Shown in pieces: positions 33,037 to 42,770 of a stretch of 51,050 nucleotides of DNA. Both the position numbers and the translations under genes were made by a program. Below the pieces are notes generated by a model, which saw nothing but the letters and a program-made list of their open reading frames with translations, was not told the DNA's origin and searched no databases. Numbering within the stretch: the stretch's first letter is position 1; each line of letters opens with the position of its first letter. The stretch covers positions 1 through 51,050 of the forward strand of contig NZ_JADKPR010000031.1 of assembly GCF_015351475.1 (NCBI RefSeq). The letters are read 5' to 3'. This DNA is from Flavobacterium sp. HJJ (GTDB lineage: Bacteria > Bacteroidota > Bacteroidia > Flavobacteriales > Flavobacteriaceae).

Positions 33037-34014
33037 CTAATCCAACGATTGATTCTCCTGATTCGCTATTTTTGAAATGGCAACGTATTCCACTGCCGAA
33101 ATATTGCCGTAATAAAAATTAAGAGGGTTGACCACTTTTCCGTTTTTGTGCACTTCATAATGTAAGTGCGGCGCTTCTGAACGTCCTGTACTGCCTACAT
33201 ATCCAATAATATCACCGCGTTTAACCGATTTTCCCGGTCTGCAGTTGTATTTGCTCAAATGAGCATAAAGAGTTTCGTAACCATAACCGTGTCTGATTAC
33301 AATATGATTCCCAAATCCCGAAGCACTGTTGTCTGCCCTTGCTACGACTCCATCGCCTGTGGCATAAATTGGAGTACCCGATTTGGATGTGAAATCCATG
33401 CCTTCATGCATTTTTCTTGCTTTGGTAAAAGGGTCTGTTCTGTATCCAAAACCAGAGGCCATTCGTTTTAAATTTTCATTTTTTACAGGCTGTATTGCAG
33501 GAATTGCTGAAAGCAGTTTGCCTTTGGCTTTGGCTAATTTCACAATTTCGTCCAATGATTTGGACTGAATCGCGAGTTCTTTACTCAAAGCATCGACTCT
33601 TTCGGTAGTGCTGGTTACCAATCTTGAATTGTCATATCCCTGCAGAGCCGCATAACGATTTATTTTGGAGTAACCCGCTTTTCGTTCTTCTTCCGGAATG
33701 GCCGCCGTGTTGAAATATACTCGGTATAAATTATTATCTCTGTCTTCAATATCTTCAATGACATCATCTATCTGATCCATTTTTTTGTTTAAAATGGCGT
33801 AATTCAATTTTAAATTTTCAACTTGTCTTTCCAGTAAACGGTCTTTTGGAGTGTTAAAATAAGGAGTATTCAATAGTATTATGAACGTCAAAAATCCAAA
33901 CAATGCCGAGGACAATAAAAACAGAACAGCATAGCCGACTTTTCTTCTTTTTCTGATTTTTATTTTCCGATAGGCCAGATTTACTGAATCGTAATAATAT
34001 TTTACTTTCGCCAT
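33037..34014 (-). CDS. M23-family metallopeptidase (membrane-anchored)
   Basis: 325 residues. A membrane helix lies at about 28-48 (YAVLFLLSSALFGFLTFIIL), then a coiled-coil segment, and a LytM domain with zinc ligands in HEGMDFTSKSGTPIYATGDG (His and Asp) and HLHYEVHKNGK (HxH). Both halves of the zinc site are present, so it should be an active peptidoglycan endopeptidase or an active-site-like divisome factor. Located opposite alaS. Confidence 0.93.
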   Translation of the reverse strand: MAKVKYYYDSVNLAYRKIKIRKRRKVGYAVLFLLSSALFGFLTFIILLNTPYFNTPKDRLLERQVENLKLNYAILNKKMDQIDDVIEDIEDRDNNLYRVYFNTAAIPEEERKAGYSKINRYAALQGYDNSRLVTSTTERVDALSKELAIQSKSLDEIVKLAKAKGKLLSAIPAIQPVKNENLKRMASGFGYRTDPFTKARKMHEGMDFTSKSGTPIYATGDGVVARADNSASGFGNHIVIRHGYGYETLYAHLSKYNCRPGKSVKRGDIIGYVGSTGRSEAPHLHYEVHKNGKVVNPLNFYYGNISAVEYVAISKIANQENQSLD

Positions 34015-34118
34015 ATTTTAAAATACCCTATTTTTGCAAATTAGTATAAGGTAAGTCGAACAAATTTAATAAATGTTTCAGATGTTCGGCTCTTTTTTTT
34101 AATAATAAATATAATGTG

Positions 34119-34260
34119 CCTAATCCAGCTATCCGTTGCAAGTTCTCGTTTAGAAAACTTTTTTTTCTAATGAGCCGGCAGGAGCTTCCTTTGGTCGCTC
34201 TGCCATCTCAAGAAAAAATAAGTTTCTAAATCTCGAAGCTTTCCACTGCTATCTGGGGCA
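34119..34260. repeat. Candidate structured/repeated element before alaS
   Basis: The 5' end reads taatccagctatccgttg and the 3' end ccactgctatctgggg, which mirror one another imperfectly. Between them are smaller hairpins. From memory, such paired ends recur between genes of Flavobacterium species, but I cannot count copies; there is only one in this window. The 330-bp gap otherwise shows a 14-base direct repeat (aaccgattaaacaa at 34305 and 34328 regions) just before the alaS start. Confidence 0.35.
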
Positions 34261-34344
34261 AAAAAGTTGATTTGTTGATTTGGTTATTCGTTAATACGAA
34301 ACAACCGATTAAACAATTAACAAATAACCGATTAAACAATAAAA

Positions 34345-36975
34345 ATGAAATCACAAGACGTACGCAAACAATTTTTAGATTTTTTTGAAAGTAAAGGGCA
34401 TTTAATTGTTCCATCGGCTCCGATTGTTCTTAAGGACGATCCGACATTGATGTTTAACAACTCCGGGATGGCGCAGTTTAAGGAATATTTTCTTGGTCTT
34501 GGAACTCCAAAAAGCAACAGAATTGCCGATACGCAAAAATGTCTTCGTGTTTCTGGAAAACATAATGATCTTGAGGAAGTAGGGATTGACACCTATCACC
34601 ACACTATGTTTGAAATGCTGGGGAACTGGTCATTTGGTGATTATTTCAAAAAAGAGGCAATTCATTGGGCTTGGGAATTATTGACCGAGGTGTATAAAAT
34701 CCCGAAAGACATATTATATGTTTCGGTTTTTGAAGGAAATCCTGCTGAGAATGTGCCTTTTGACCAGGAAGCTTGGGACATCTGGAAAACATTAATCGAT
34801 GAAGACCGAATTATTTTAGGAAACAAGAAAGATAATTTCTGGGAAATGGGGGATCAAGGACCTTGCGGACCTTGTTCTGAAATTCATGTTGATATTCGTT
34901 CTGCTGAAGAAAAAGCTTTGGTTTCCGGTAAATCTTTAGTGAATGCTGATCACCCGCATGTGGTGGAAATTTGGAACAACGTATTTATGGAGTTCAACCG
35001 TAAAGCCGATGGTTCATTGGAAAAATTGCCTGCGCAGCACGTGGATACAGGAATGGGATTTGAACGCCTTTGTATGGTTTTGCAGGGAGTTCAGTCTAAT
35101 TATGATACTGATGTTTTTACACCGCTAATCAGAGAAATCGAAACGATTACCGGCACTAAATATACTATCAAAGCAAAAGACGAAGCCGAGGAAAAAATAA
35201 ATATTGCGATTCGTGTAATTGCAGATCACGTTCGTGCAGTAGCTTTTGCTATTGCTGATGGCCAATTACCATCTAACACCGGAGCTGGTTATGTAATCCG
35301 TAGAATTTTACGTCGTGCTATCCGTTACGGTTTTACTTTTCTGAATACTAAAGAACCTTTTATATACCGATTGGTTGAGACTTTGAGTGCACAAATGAGT
35401 GGTTCATTCCCGGAAATTCGTTCACAAAAAGCGTTATGCTCCAATGTAATCCGTGAGGAAGAAAGTTCTTTCCTAAGGACTTTGGATCAGGGATTGGTGC
35501 TGCTGGATGCTGTAATCAGTACGAACTTGGGCTCAGTAATCGATGGTAAAAAAGCATTTGAATTGTACGATACTTACGGTTTCCCAATTGATTTAACAGC
35601 TTTGATTCTTTCTGAAAAAGGATTGGAACTGGATGAAAAAGGATTCCAGGAGCAATTGCAATTGCAAAAAGAACGTTCCCGTGCGGCTTCAAAAGTAACG
35701 GCTGGAGACTGGAATGTTCTGGCTGAAGATGATATTCAGGAATTTGTGGGTTACGACCGATTGAAACACAATGTGAAAATCACTAAATACCGCAGAGTTG
35801 ACAGCGTGAAAGATGGTGAAATTTATCAGCTGGTTTTCAATGCTACACCATTTTATGGAGAAAGCGGAGGACAAACAGGTGATAAAGGATATCTTGAAGC
35901 GTCAAACGGAGATATCATCTATATTATTGATACCAAGAAAGAAAACAACCAAACGATACATCTTACACAATCGCTTCCGGATAATCTGACCGATAGTTTT
36001 GTGGCTGTTGTAGATGAAATCCAAAGAGCAAAAACATCTTCAAATCACTCGGCTACTCACTTGTTACATCAAGGACTGAGAAAAATATTGGGAACACATA
36101 TTGAGCAAAAAGGATCAATGGTTCGAAATGCTTCTTTGCGTTTTGACTTCTCGCATTTTTCTAAAGTAACCGATGATGAACTGAAAGAAGTAGAGGATTT
36201 TGTGAATGCAAGAATCCGTGAGAGTCTGCCTTTGGTAGAAAAAAGAGGAATTCCAAAAAATCAGGCGTTGCAGGAAGGTGCAATTGCTTTGTTTGGTGAA
36301 AAATATGGAGATGTTGTCCGAATGATTAAATTCGGTGATTCAGTGGAATTATGCGGAGGTACTCATGTGCCAAATACAAGTGATATCTGGCACTTCAAAA
36401 TCACTTCGGAAGGTGCAGTTGCATCAGGAATCAGACGTATTGAGGCGATTACAAGTGAAGCTGCAAAGGATTTCTTCGAATCGCAGCTGATTACTTTTGC
36501 AGAAATAAAAGAAGTTTTGAAAAATGCGGTAGATCCTGTAAAAGCCATTCAGGCAATGCAGGATGAAAATACTTCGCTTAAAAAACAATTGGAAGTTTTA
36601 TTGAAAGATAAAGCTAAAAATATGAAAGGAGAATTGGCTCAGGAACTGCAGGAAATCAACGGAATTCGTTTCCTTGCCAAACAAGTTGATTTGAGTCCGG
36701 AAGGAGCAAAAGATTTAGCTTATGAATTAGGAACTTTAGGAACCAATATATTTTTAGTATTAGCTACTGCCGATGCTGGAAAACCAATGTTGTCTTGCTA
36801 TATTTCTAAAGAATTAGTTGCTGATAAAAAACTAAACGCAGGCCAAGTAGTTCGTGAATTAGGGAAATACATCCAAGGCGGTGGAGGAGGTCAGCCTTTC
36901 TTTGCTACTGCAGGAGGTAAAAATGCTGATGGAATTGGAGAAGCTTTGGAGAAAGCTGTTGAGTTTGTGAAGTAG
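34345..36975 (+). CDS. alaS: Alanyl-tRNA synthetase
   Basis: 876 residues, full length. The class II catalytic core includes MFNNSGMAQFKEYFLG, DTYHHTMFEMLGNWSFGDYF and GMGFERLCMVLQG. The editing domain has the zinc-binding pairs HSATHLLHQGLR and ELCGGTH. The C-terminal oligomerisation domain ends in GQVVRELGKYIQGGGGGQPF. It charges tRNA-Ala and clears Ser/Gly mischarging. Own terminator at 37023. Confidence 0.98.
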   Translation: MKSQDVRKQFLDFFESKGHLIVPSAPIVLKDDPTLMFNNSGMAQFKEYFLGLGTPKSNRIADTQKCLRVSGKHNDLEEVGIDTYHHTMFEMLGNWSFGDYFKKEAIHWAWELLTEVYKIPKDILYVSVFEGNPAENVPFDQEAWDIWKTLIDEDRIILGNKKDNFWEMGDQGPCGPCSEIHVDIRSAEEKALVSGKSLVNADHPHVVEIWNNVFMEFNRKADGSLEKLPAQHVDTGMGFERLCMVLQGVQSNYDTDVFTPLIREIETITGTKYTIKAKDEAEEKINIAIRVIADHVRAVAFAIADGQLPSNTGAGYVIRRILRRAIRYGFTFLNTKEPFIYRLVETLSAQMSGSFPEIRSQKALCSNVIREEESSFLRTLDQGLVLLDAVISTNLGSVIDGKKAFELYDTYGFPIDLTALILSEKGLELDEKGFQEQLQLQKERSRAASKVTAGDWNVLAEDDIQEFVGYDRLKHNVKITKYRRVDSVKDGEIYQLVFNATPFYGESGGQTGDKGYLEASNGDIIYIIDTKKENNQTIHLTQSLPDNLTDSFVAVVDEIQRAKTSSNHSATHLLHQGLRKILGTHIEQKGSMVRNASLRFDFSHFSKVTDDELKEVEDFVNARIRESLPLVEKRGIPKNQALQEGAIALFGEKYGDVVRMIKFGDSVELCGGTHVPNTSDIWHFKITSEGAVASGIRRIEAITSEAAKDFFESQLITFAEIKEVLKNAVDPVKAIQAMQDENTSLKKQLEVLLKDKAKNMKGELAQELQEINGIRFLAKQVDLSPEGAKDLAYELGTLGTNIFLVLATADAGKPMLSCYISKELVADKKLNAGQVVRELGKYIQGGGGGQPFFATAGGKNADGIGEALEKAVEFVK

Positions 36976-37022
36976 TTTTATTATAAGCAGCCTTTCGTTA
37001 TAAAATAGATTTCATAATATGC

Positions 37023-37063
37023 ATCCCAAGTGAGTTATAGTAATAGCTCGCTTGGGATTTTTT
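37023..37063 (+). terminator. Terminator after alaS
   Basis: Twelve-bp stem atcccaagtgag/ctcgcttgggat with one G-U pair and a T-tract. Confidence 0.85.
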
Positions 37064-37101
37064 ATAGAAGCTTAATAGAGGTAATTAGTTTTTGTTTTTT
37101 T

Positions 37102-37109
37102 TATATTTG
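37102..37109 (+). promoter_or_regulatory. -7 element of the first lipoprotein paralog
   Basis: TATATTTG, 29 bases before the start codon. The same octamer stands 32 bases before the second paralog (38085-38092), so the two genes have separate but similar promoters. Confidence 0.6.
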
Positions 37110-37137
37110 TAAAAATATTAATACGTAATTTTTTAAA

Positions 37138-37932
37138 ATGAAAAAATTTTCAAACTTTCTTTTGGCTTTAATTTTAGTGCTAATTTCATCTTGTTCAAGT
37201 GATGATTCATCATCGGATTCAAGTACTAATATGGTATTGCCTAAAACAGTAACTATAACTTATCCTAATCCTGAATTTTCGTCTCATAATAGAAGAACGG
37301 TAATGACTTATGATGGAAATAAAATTTTAACGTCAGTAGATGAATATTCAAAAACTGTTTTTACTTATGATGGGAATTTTATAGTTAAGCAAGTAAAATT
37401 TGATATAGATTATAAAGGAAATGAGGTTAAAGATGCTGAAGTCTCTTATACTTATGAAAATGGAAAACTAAAAACAAGAACCTTAAGAGAAGAATTTTCT
37501 ACAGAATATCCGAATGGGCAGTTAATTTACAAAACAGTTTATACGCATGTTTCAGATAATGAAGTAACTTATATGTTTTATTCGGTAGATTCTAAAACAA
37601 ATGTAGAAATAAAAGATCATCAAGGGGTTTTAATTTACAAAGATGGAAATCTCGTTAAGGAAGAAGAGCTTACTTTTAACATTATTTATCGCGACACAAG
37701 GGTTTATGAGTATGATGATAAAAATGCTCCATTCAAAAATATTTTAGGTTATAACTTATTGTTAAATGGGGTTAGTATTGGAAATAATAATATAACTAGT
37801 GGTAGCAGTTTATCAAATCTATTTGTTTATATCGGTAATTACATTTATGGTGATAATGGGTATCCTACAAAAGTGATGAACTATGCGAGCGATAGAAAAA
37901 CAATACTATATATAACTGAATACACATATTAA
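37138..37932 (+). CDS. Lipoprotein paralog A (YD-repeat-like)
   Basis: 264 residues. The signal peptide KKFSNFLLALILVLISSCSS has lipobox LISSC followed by an acidic/Ser stretch typical of surface-exposed lipoproteins in Bacteroidota. The rest is built from short strands with repeated YxYxNGxL/K motifs (VFTYDGNFIVKQV, VSYTYENGKLKTR, YIYGDNGYPTKVMNY), resembling YD/RHS-type repeats. Clearly related to the next gene. Function unknown. Confidence 0.8.
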   Translation: MKKFSNFLLALILVLISSCSSDDSSSDSSTNMVLPKTVTITYPNPEFSSHNRRTVMTYDGNKILTSVDEYSKTVFTYDGNFIVKQVKFDIDYKGNEVKDAEVSYTYENGKLKTRTLREEFSTEYPNGQLIYKTVYTHVSDNEVTYMFYSVDSKTNVEIKDHQGVLIYKDGNLVKEEELTFNIIYRDTRVYEYDDKNAPFKNILGYNLLLNGVSIGNNNITSGSSLSNLFVYIGNYIYGDNGYPTKVMNYASDRKTILYITEYTY

Positions 37933-38084
37933 TTTGTAGCTTTATTTTATTCAAATAATTCTATTTGTTTGGTAATAAATAGAATACATAATTAAGAATT
38001 CCAGATATGTTGTAAATAATGTGTTTGGGATTTTTTTTGTTAAAATTGTTAAATTTTAATTAGGTTATCGGCTGTATTTTCTTA

Positions 38085-38092
38085 TATATTTG
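38085..38092 (+). promoter_or_regulatory. -7 element of the second lipoprotein paralog
   Basis: TATATTTG, 32 bases upstream of the start codon. Confidence 0.6.
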
Positions 38093-38123
38093 CAAAATAT
38101 ATTAATATAATTTAATTCAAAAA

Positions 38124-38864
38124 ATGAAAAAAATTTTATGCCTTTTTAGTGCTTTAACTTTAGTGCTAATTTCTTCCTGCTCTAGTGACGATAACAATTC
38201 TGAATCTACTAATTCGGTATTGTTAAAAAAAACAATTGCAACTGATTCCGATGGTGAAAAAGTTACTACTAATTTCACATATACTGGTAATAAGATTGTA
38301 AGTGTAATAGATGATACTGGATTTTTAAATCTTTATTATACCTACACAGGCGATTTGATTACCAAAGTGGATTCTAAAAGTGCTGATGGAACAGTTGAAG
38401 AAACACATATATATACTTATAATGGAGATGGAAAACTAGTAACTTTTATAAGAGTTGAACATGAAGATGATCATGGATATAAAGAAACTTATACATATAA
38501 TACAGATGGTACAATTTCGGTTAAGTCATATTCAGGTGATAGTACTTCACAAACCATTGTAAGCGGGACATCTACTATTAAGTTTTTAAATGGAGAAATA
38601 AGTGAAATTATATCAACAAATTCTCCAAGCCATAAATATACTTATGATACTAAAAATAATCCAGCGAAAAATGTATTGGGAATTGACAAAATTGCATTTA
38701 CTGATGGTGAAGCTAGTGATGGAATTATACATAATATGTTGACAGATTCAGTGGGTAATAATTTATGGGAAAATACTACTTTTACATATAATGAAAATGG
38801 TTATCCTACTAAGGGTATTGATAAAGGAAGTGACAGCCCAGCTACTACAGAATATTTCTACTAG
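38124..38864 (+). CDS. Lipoprotein paralog B (YD-repeat-like)
   Basis: 246 residues. The signal KKILCLFSALTLVLISSCSS is almost the same as in paralog A, and the same strand repeats follow (TNFTYTGNKIVSVID, YTYTGDLITKVDSK, HIYTYNGDGKLVTFI, FTYNENGYPTKGIDK). The two genes share layout, promoter type and closing motif GYPTK, so they are a local duplication. Ends at a strong terminator (38905). Function unknown. Confidence 0.8.
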   Translation: MKKILCLFSALTLVLISSCSSDDNNSESTNSVLLKKTIATDSDGEKVTTNFTYTGNKIVSVIDDTGFLNLYYTYTGDLITKVDSKSADGTVEETHIYTYNGDGKLVTFIRVEHEDDHGYKETYTYNTDGTISVKSYSGDSTSQTIVSGTSTIKFLNGEISEIISTNSPSHKYTYDTKNNPAKNVLGIDKIAFTDGEASDGIIHNMLTDSVGNNLWENTTFTYNENGYPTKGIDKGSDSPATTEYFY

Positions 38865-38904
38865 ATAACGTAAATAGTCTTAGCTTTAGATTTATAATAT
38901 TTAC

Positions 38905-38937
38905 AAAACCAGATGCATAATGTATCTGGTTTTTTTA
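38905..38937 (+). terminator. Terminator after lipoprotein B
   Basis: Thirteen-bp stem with one G-U pair (38905-38917 against 38921-38933), three-base loop, then Ts. Confidence 0.85.
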
Positions 38938-38975
38938 TTTCTAAAAATTGTCGAAATTTACTGGAAATATAAATA

Positions 38976-39926
38976 ATGAATTTCACTACCCCAATACCCA
39001 TTCCTAAAAACCAAAACCCAATAGACTACAACTCCAAAATAGTCTCTTTAGGTTCTTGCTTTGCAGAAAATATGGGCAATAAATTCGACTATTTTAAATT
39101 TCAAAGCAATACAAACCCATTCGGAATTATTTTCAATCCAGTTTCTATTGAGAAAATTATTGATCGAGTTGTCAATGAAGTTTTATTTACCGAGGAAGAT
39201 GTTTTTTTTCATAACGAGCGCTGGCATTGTTTTGAGGTGCATTCGGATTTGAGCCATTCGGATAAAACGGAATTGGTTGCGAATCTTAATCAAATTTTGG
39301 CGGAGACCAAGAAACAATTACAGCAAGCAAGCCATGTTATTATTACGTATGGAACTTCTTGGGTGTATCGCAATATCGAAAAAAATGACATAGTTGCCAA
39401 CTGCCATAAAGTACCCCAAAAGCAGTTTACCAAAGAATTACTTTCTGCTGAAATTATAGAAAAATCAATTCAAAATACGTTTGGTTTAATCGAAAAAAGA
39501 AACCCAAACTGCGGTTTTATTTTTACCATTTCGCCAGTGCGACATCTCAAAGACGGCTTTGTTGAAAATCATGTCAGTAAAGCCAATTTGATTACTGCGA
39601 TTTATAAAATAATAAACAATAAACAACAAACAATAAACTATTTTCCAAGCTACGAAATCATGATGGACGAACTTCGGGATTATCGTTTTTATGCCGCGGA
39701 TATGCTGCATCCGAGCCAAACCGCCATTGATTATATTTGGGAACGTTTTAGCGAAAGCTGTATTGCTGAAAATAGTTTCGAAACAATGAAAGAAGTTTCA
39801 GAAATTCAAAAAGGATTAAATCATCGAAGTTTTAATCCAGAATCAGAACAGCATCTTAAATTCTTATCAAAACTGAATCAGAAAATTGATGTTTTGGCAG
39901 AAAAATTTCCACACATAAAGTTTTAA
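38976..39926 (+). CDS. GSCFA domain protein
   Basis: 316 residues. The name-giving motif is visible in YNSKIVSLGSCFAENMGNKF, followed by FGIIFNPVSIEKII. Later blocks HVIITYGTSWVYRN, FIFTISPVRHLKDGF and YFPSYEIMMDELRDYRFYAA with DMLHPS resemble SGNH/GDSL-type esterases (Ser in GSCF, His in HPS). It may be a cytosolic or peripheral acyl hydrolase. It precedes the DUF4230 gene by a short gap in the same direction. Confidence 0.93.
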   Translation: MNFTTPIPIPKNQNPIDYNSKIVSLGSCFAENMGNKFDYFKFQSNTNPFGIIFNPVSIEKIIDRVVNEVLFTEEDVFFHNERWHCFEVHSDLSHSDKTELVANLNQILAETKKQLQQASHVIITYGTSWVYRNIEKNDIVANCHKVPQKQFTKELLSAEIIEKSIQNTFGLIEKRNPNCGFIFTISPVRHLKDGFVENHVSKANLITAIYKIINNKQQTINYFPSYEIMMDELRDYRFYAADMLHPSQTAIDYIWERFSESCIAENSFETMKEVSEIQKGLNHRSFNPESEQHLKFLSKLNQKIDVLAEKFPHIKF

Positions 39927-39999
39927 AGACTTCATTTAAAAAATACTTAATTTGTCTTTTGAAAAAAAAGAAGTAAATTGGACTAAACAATATAATGGA

Positions 40000-40629
40000 A
40001 TGCAAAACTTACTTAAAAGAATAATAGCTGCATTTGTAGTTGTAGTCATAATAATTTTGGCTTTCAAATTTTGTGAGTTCAAAAAAAGTGACAATTCCTC
40101 ATTAGATTACAATACCAATTTGATACAACAGCAAATTGTCAATGTTGGGAAATTGGTAGTAACAGAAGGACATTTCTCCGAAGTGGTGACCTATAAAAAC
40201 CAGCAGAAATACATGATGGACATGCTTTCGTTTGAGAAGAAAGCTCTTGTGATTGTCAATGCCGATGTTACGGTATCGTACGATCTGCATCAAATGAAAT
40301 ACGATATCGACGAAGCTAATAAAACCATCACTATTCTAAGCATCCCAAAAGAAGAAATAAAGATAAGTCCAGACATCAAGTTTTATGATGTAGAACAAAG
40401 TCAGATGAATCCCTTTACTGGAGATGATTATAATAAAATCAATAAATCGGTAAAGGCCAATCTTGCCAAGAAAATAGAAAAATCATCGTTGAAATCCAAT
40501 GCACAGAACCGACTGATAAGCGAACTCTCCAAAATCTTGATTCTAACGAATACCATGGGTTGGAAACTGCAGTACAACGGTAAAGAAATCTCAAACGAAA
40601 AAGACCTTCAGCAGGATCTGAAGTTGTAG
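40000..40629 (+). CDS. DUF4230 domain protein
   Basis: I take the ATG at 40000 (MQNLLKRIIAAFVVVVIIIL), which places the membrane helix at the N-terminus as in the family. The frame stays open to a TTG at 39952, giving 225 residues if used. The periplasmic part has VNVGKLVVTEGHFSEVVTYK, ADVTVSYDLHQMKYDI and VEQSQMNPFTGDDYNKINKS, then VKANLAKKIE..., all DUF4230 features. Function unknown; single-pass envelope protein. Confidence 0.85.
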   Translation: MQNLLKRIIAAFVVVVIIILAFKFCEFKKSDNSSLDYNTNLIQQQIVNVGKLVVTEGHFSEVVTYKNQQKYMMDMLSFEKKALVIVNADVTVSYDLHQMKYDIDEANKTITILSIPKEEIKISPDIKFYDVEQSQMNPFTGDDYNKINKSVKANLAKKIEKSSLKSNAQNRLISELSKILILTNTMGWKLQYNGKEISNEKDLQQDLKL

Positions 40630-40640
40630 AATTTGATTTT

Positions 40641-40736
40641 ACCGCAATGATCGCAAAGAAAATAAGATTGTAAAAAGCGCAAGGTTTGCAAAGCTTTGCG
40701 CTCTTTGCGTAAAACTTTGCGAACCTTGCGTTTAAA
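40641..40736. repeat. Dispersed palindromic repeat, copy 2
   Basis: Begins accgcaatgatcgcaaag and ends ctttgcgaaccttgcgttta, with inner cgcaaag/ctttgcg words in both orientations. Lies between convergent genes and is the most diverged of the three copies. Confidence 0.7.
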
Positions 40737-40757
40737 TGGAGTCAAATATTTTCCGTG

Positions 40758-42515
40758 TTATACAATCTCATTTTCAAAAATCAATTCTAATCCATTCGAA
40801 ATCAATTTTTCAAGTTCGGGACGTTGTTTTTTTAAGTTTTCCAAATGCAGAAGTACTTGCTCCATCAAGTTTGTTTCGTTTCGATTGTGCAGAAGTTCAG
40901 CCAATTCTACAGAAAGTAACCAGTCGTTCGGATGATTATTTTGGAGTTTTGTAAAAATAGGTTCCAATGAAGCACCTGTATCACTCGATTCCCGAATGCT
41001 TCTTACCGTTTGGTATAACACTTCCAGATCATCTCTCTCGGCAGTTTGTTTCGCTTTAATAGTCTTGCTCGAAGGAACGTGCGAAATCAAATCAAAACTA
41101 TTCACATCGGCTGGACCCGAGAAAGCTGAAACCAGTTTTTTGCCCACCGCCATATCATAATTCCCCCATTCGGGTCTGAACAAGACAGTATCTCCGTGTG
41201 TTACCGTACAGTTTTTGAAACAGATTAAAATGATTTCCCCGTGTAGATTTCTCTTTCCGGTAATGATTTCTCCAACTACTTTTATGTCTCCTTCAAATTT
41301 CAGTGTGGCAGTCTGTCCTTCATAAATATCGTATGCCTTTAAATCGCGAGGACTCATATCTTCGATGGCTAGATTGATGCCTTTCAATTTGCCAATTGGG
41401 CTTCCAAAACCATCCGGATGCGTACTGGTTCCGTGACCGACCAATTCTTTTTCGCGGTAGGCTAGAGCCGTTTTTCCTGTGGTTTGAAAATAAATCGGTT
41501 TGCCTTCGTGTTCAATAACATTCGTAAATACACCCGAAATCTGTAAACCCGTACTCAATTCAGCAGTTCCTAAAGCTTTGGAATGGATAAGTTTTTCCAT
41601 TCCTGATAATCCGCCTGTGCGCAAAGCCATGGTATTGGCAAATTCTTCGAGAATAAGGCTCAAATAAGCAAAATCGGGAGTTACATAGAGCTGTGGCTGT
41701 AATTTGGTAATATCAAAGCTTTGATGTACAGCCGAAAAATCATAAGGGATTTTCTTCACGTTATCGGTCATGCACCAGGCACTTTCGCCAATGGATGATA
41801 ATAAACCGGCACCATATATTTTTGGGTTTTCCAATGTGCCTATTAAGCCATATTCTACCGTCCACCAATGCAGGTTTCGGATTTGAGCCATTTCAGATAA
41901 CTCATCCATATTGTTTTGCAGATCTTCTACCGCTTTTTCGGCAGTTTCGATTTCGCTTTGCGGAGTGCCTTCAGCTTCTTTCAAAATAGAAAGCAACCGA
42001 ATCGCTTCGTACATTTCGTAATCTTTGTGGGATGAGATAGCTTTACAGCCAATTTCTCCAAAACGGCGCAGATATTCAGCATATTCAGGATTCGCGATAA
42101 TAGGAGCATGGCCAGCACCTTCATGAATAATATCGGGAGCAGGAGTGTATTCGATATGTTCAAGCTGACGAATATCTGAAGCAATTACCAAGACATTATA
42201 CGCCTGAAATTCCATAAAAGCATTGGGCGGAATAAATCCGTCCACAGCTACCGCAGCCCAGCCAATTTCACTGAGAATGCGGTTCATTCCGTACATACTT
42301 GGAATGTTATCTACCTCAATCCCCGTTTTTTTTAGACCTTCCAGATAGGAACTGTGAGCCACTTTTGAGAGATAATCCACATTTTTCCGCATTACATATC
42401 TCCATACAGCCTGATTTACAGGAGTGTATTCACTGTAATCCTGAGGTTTGATAAATTGCTTCAAATGCTTTGGTAAACGATCCAATAAAGGATTACTTTT
42501 GATTTTTGGGTTCAT
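40758..42515 (-). CDS. Aromatic amino acid hydroxylase
   Basis: 585 residues. The catalytic domain occupies the N-terminal ~330 residues: GFIPPNAFMEFQAYNVLVIA, then PAPDIIHEGAGHAPIIANPE, which carries the two iron-binding His. The Glu is supplied further on (the EEFA region). The enzyme uses a pterin and O2 to hydroxylate phenylalanine or a related amino acid. The family also has an extra C-terminal domain of ~230 residues here (KGINLAIEDMSPRDLKAYDI, then an NHPNDWLLSVELAELLHNRN helical part), so it belongs to the longer bacterial class. Confidence 0.9.
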   Translation of the reverse strand: MNPKIKSNPLLDRLPKHLKQFIKPQDYSEYTPVNQAVWRYVMRKNVDYLSKVAHSSYLEGLKKTGIEVDNIPSMYGMNRILSEIGWAAVAVDGFIPPNAFMEFQAYNVLVIASDIRQLEHIEYTPAPDIIHEGAGHAPIIANPEYAEYLRRFGEIGCKAISSHKDYEMYEAIRLLSILKEAEGTPQSEIETAEKAVEDLQNNMDELSEMAQIRNLHWWTVEYGLIGTLENPKIYGAGLLSSIGESAWCMTDNVKKIPYDFSAVHQSFDITKLQPQLYVTPDFAYLSLILEEFANTMALRTGGLSGMEKLIHSKALGTAELSTGLQISGVFTNVIEHEGKPIYFQTTGKTALAYREKELVGHGTSTHPDGFGSPIGKLKGINLAIEDMSPRDLKAYDIYEGQTATLKFEGDIKVVGEIITGKRNLHGEIILICFKNCTVTHGDTVLFRPEWGNYDMAVGKKLVSAFSGPADVNSFDLISHVPSSKTIKAKQTAERDDLEVLYQTVRSIRESSDTGASLEPIFTKLQNNHPNDWLLSVELAELLHNRNETNLMEQVLLHLENLKKQRPELEKLISNGLELIFENEIV

Positions 42516-42723
42516 AACGAAAACGATATAGTATGTTACAAAATTACAATTTTCAGAAGTTTTTTTGGAAATTATCTTTACTATTTTATTTTAGTAACAA
42601 TCTGTTTTGAATTCAGTCTCTAGTTAACAGTTATTGTATGATAATTAAATTCAAAATAACGAAATGCTGTAAATAATGTTAAAATAGCATTTCGTTTTCA
42701 ATAATATCATACTTTTGGTTTTT

Positions 42724-42737
42724 TGTAATCGATTACA
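42724..42737. promoter_or_regulatory. LacI-type palindrome before the pectate lyase
   Basis: TGTAATCGATTACA is a 14-base perfect palindrome with the central CG typical of LacI/GalR-family operators. It lies just upstream of a near-consensus -7 element (TTTCTTTG at about 42743-42750), 34 bases before the start codon. No LacI-type gene is in this window. Confidence 0.6.
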
Positions 42738-42770
42738 TTTTTTTTCTTTGATAAAACCATATAGTAAATT

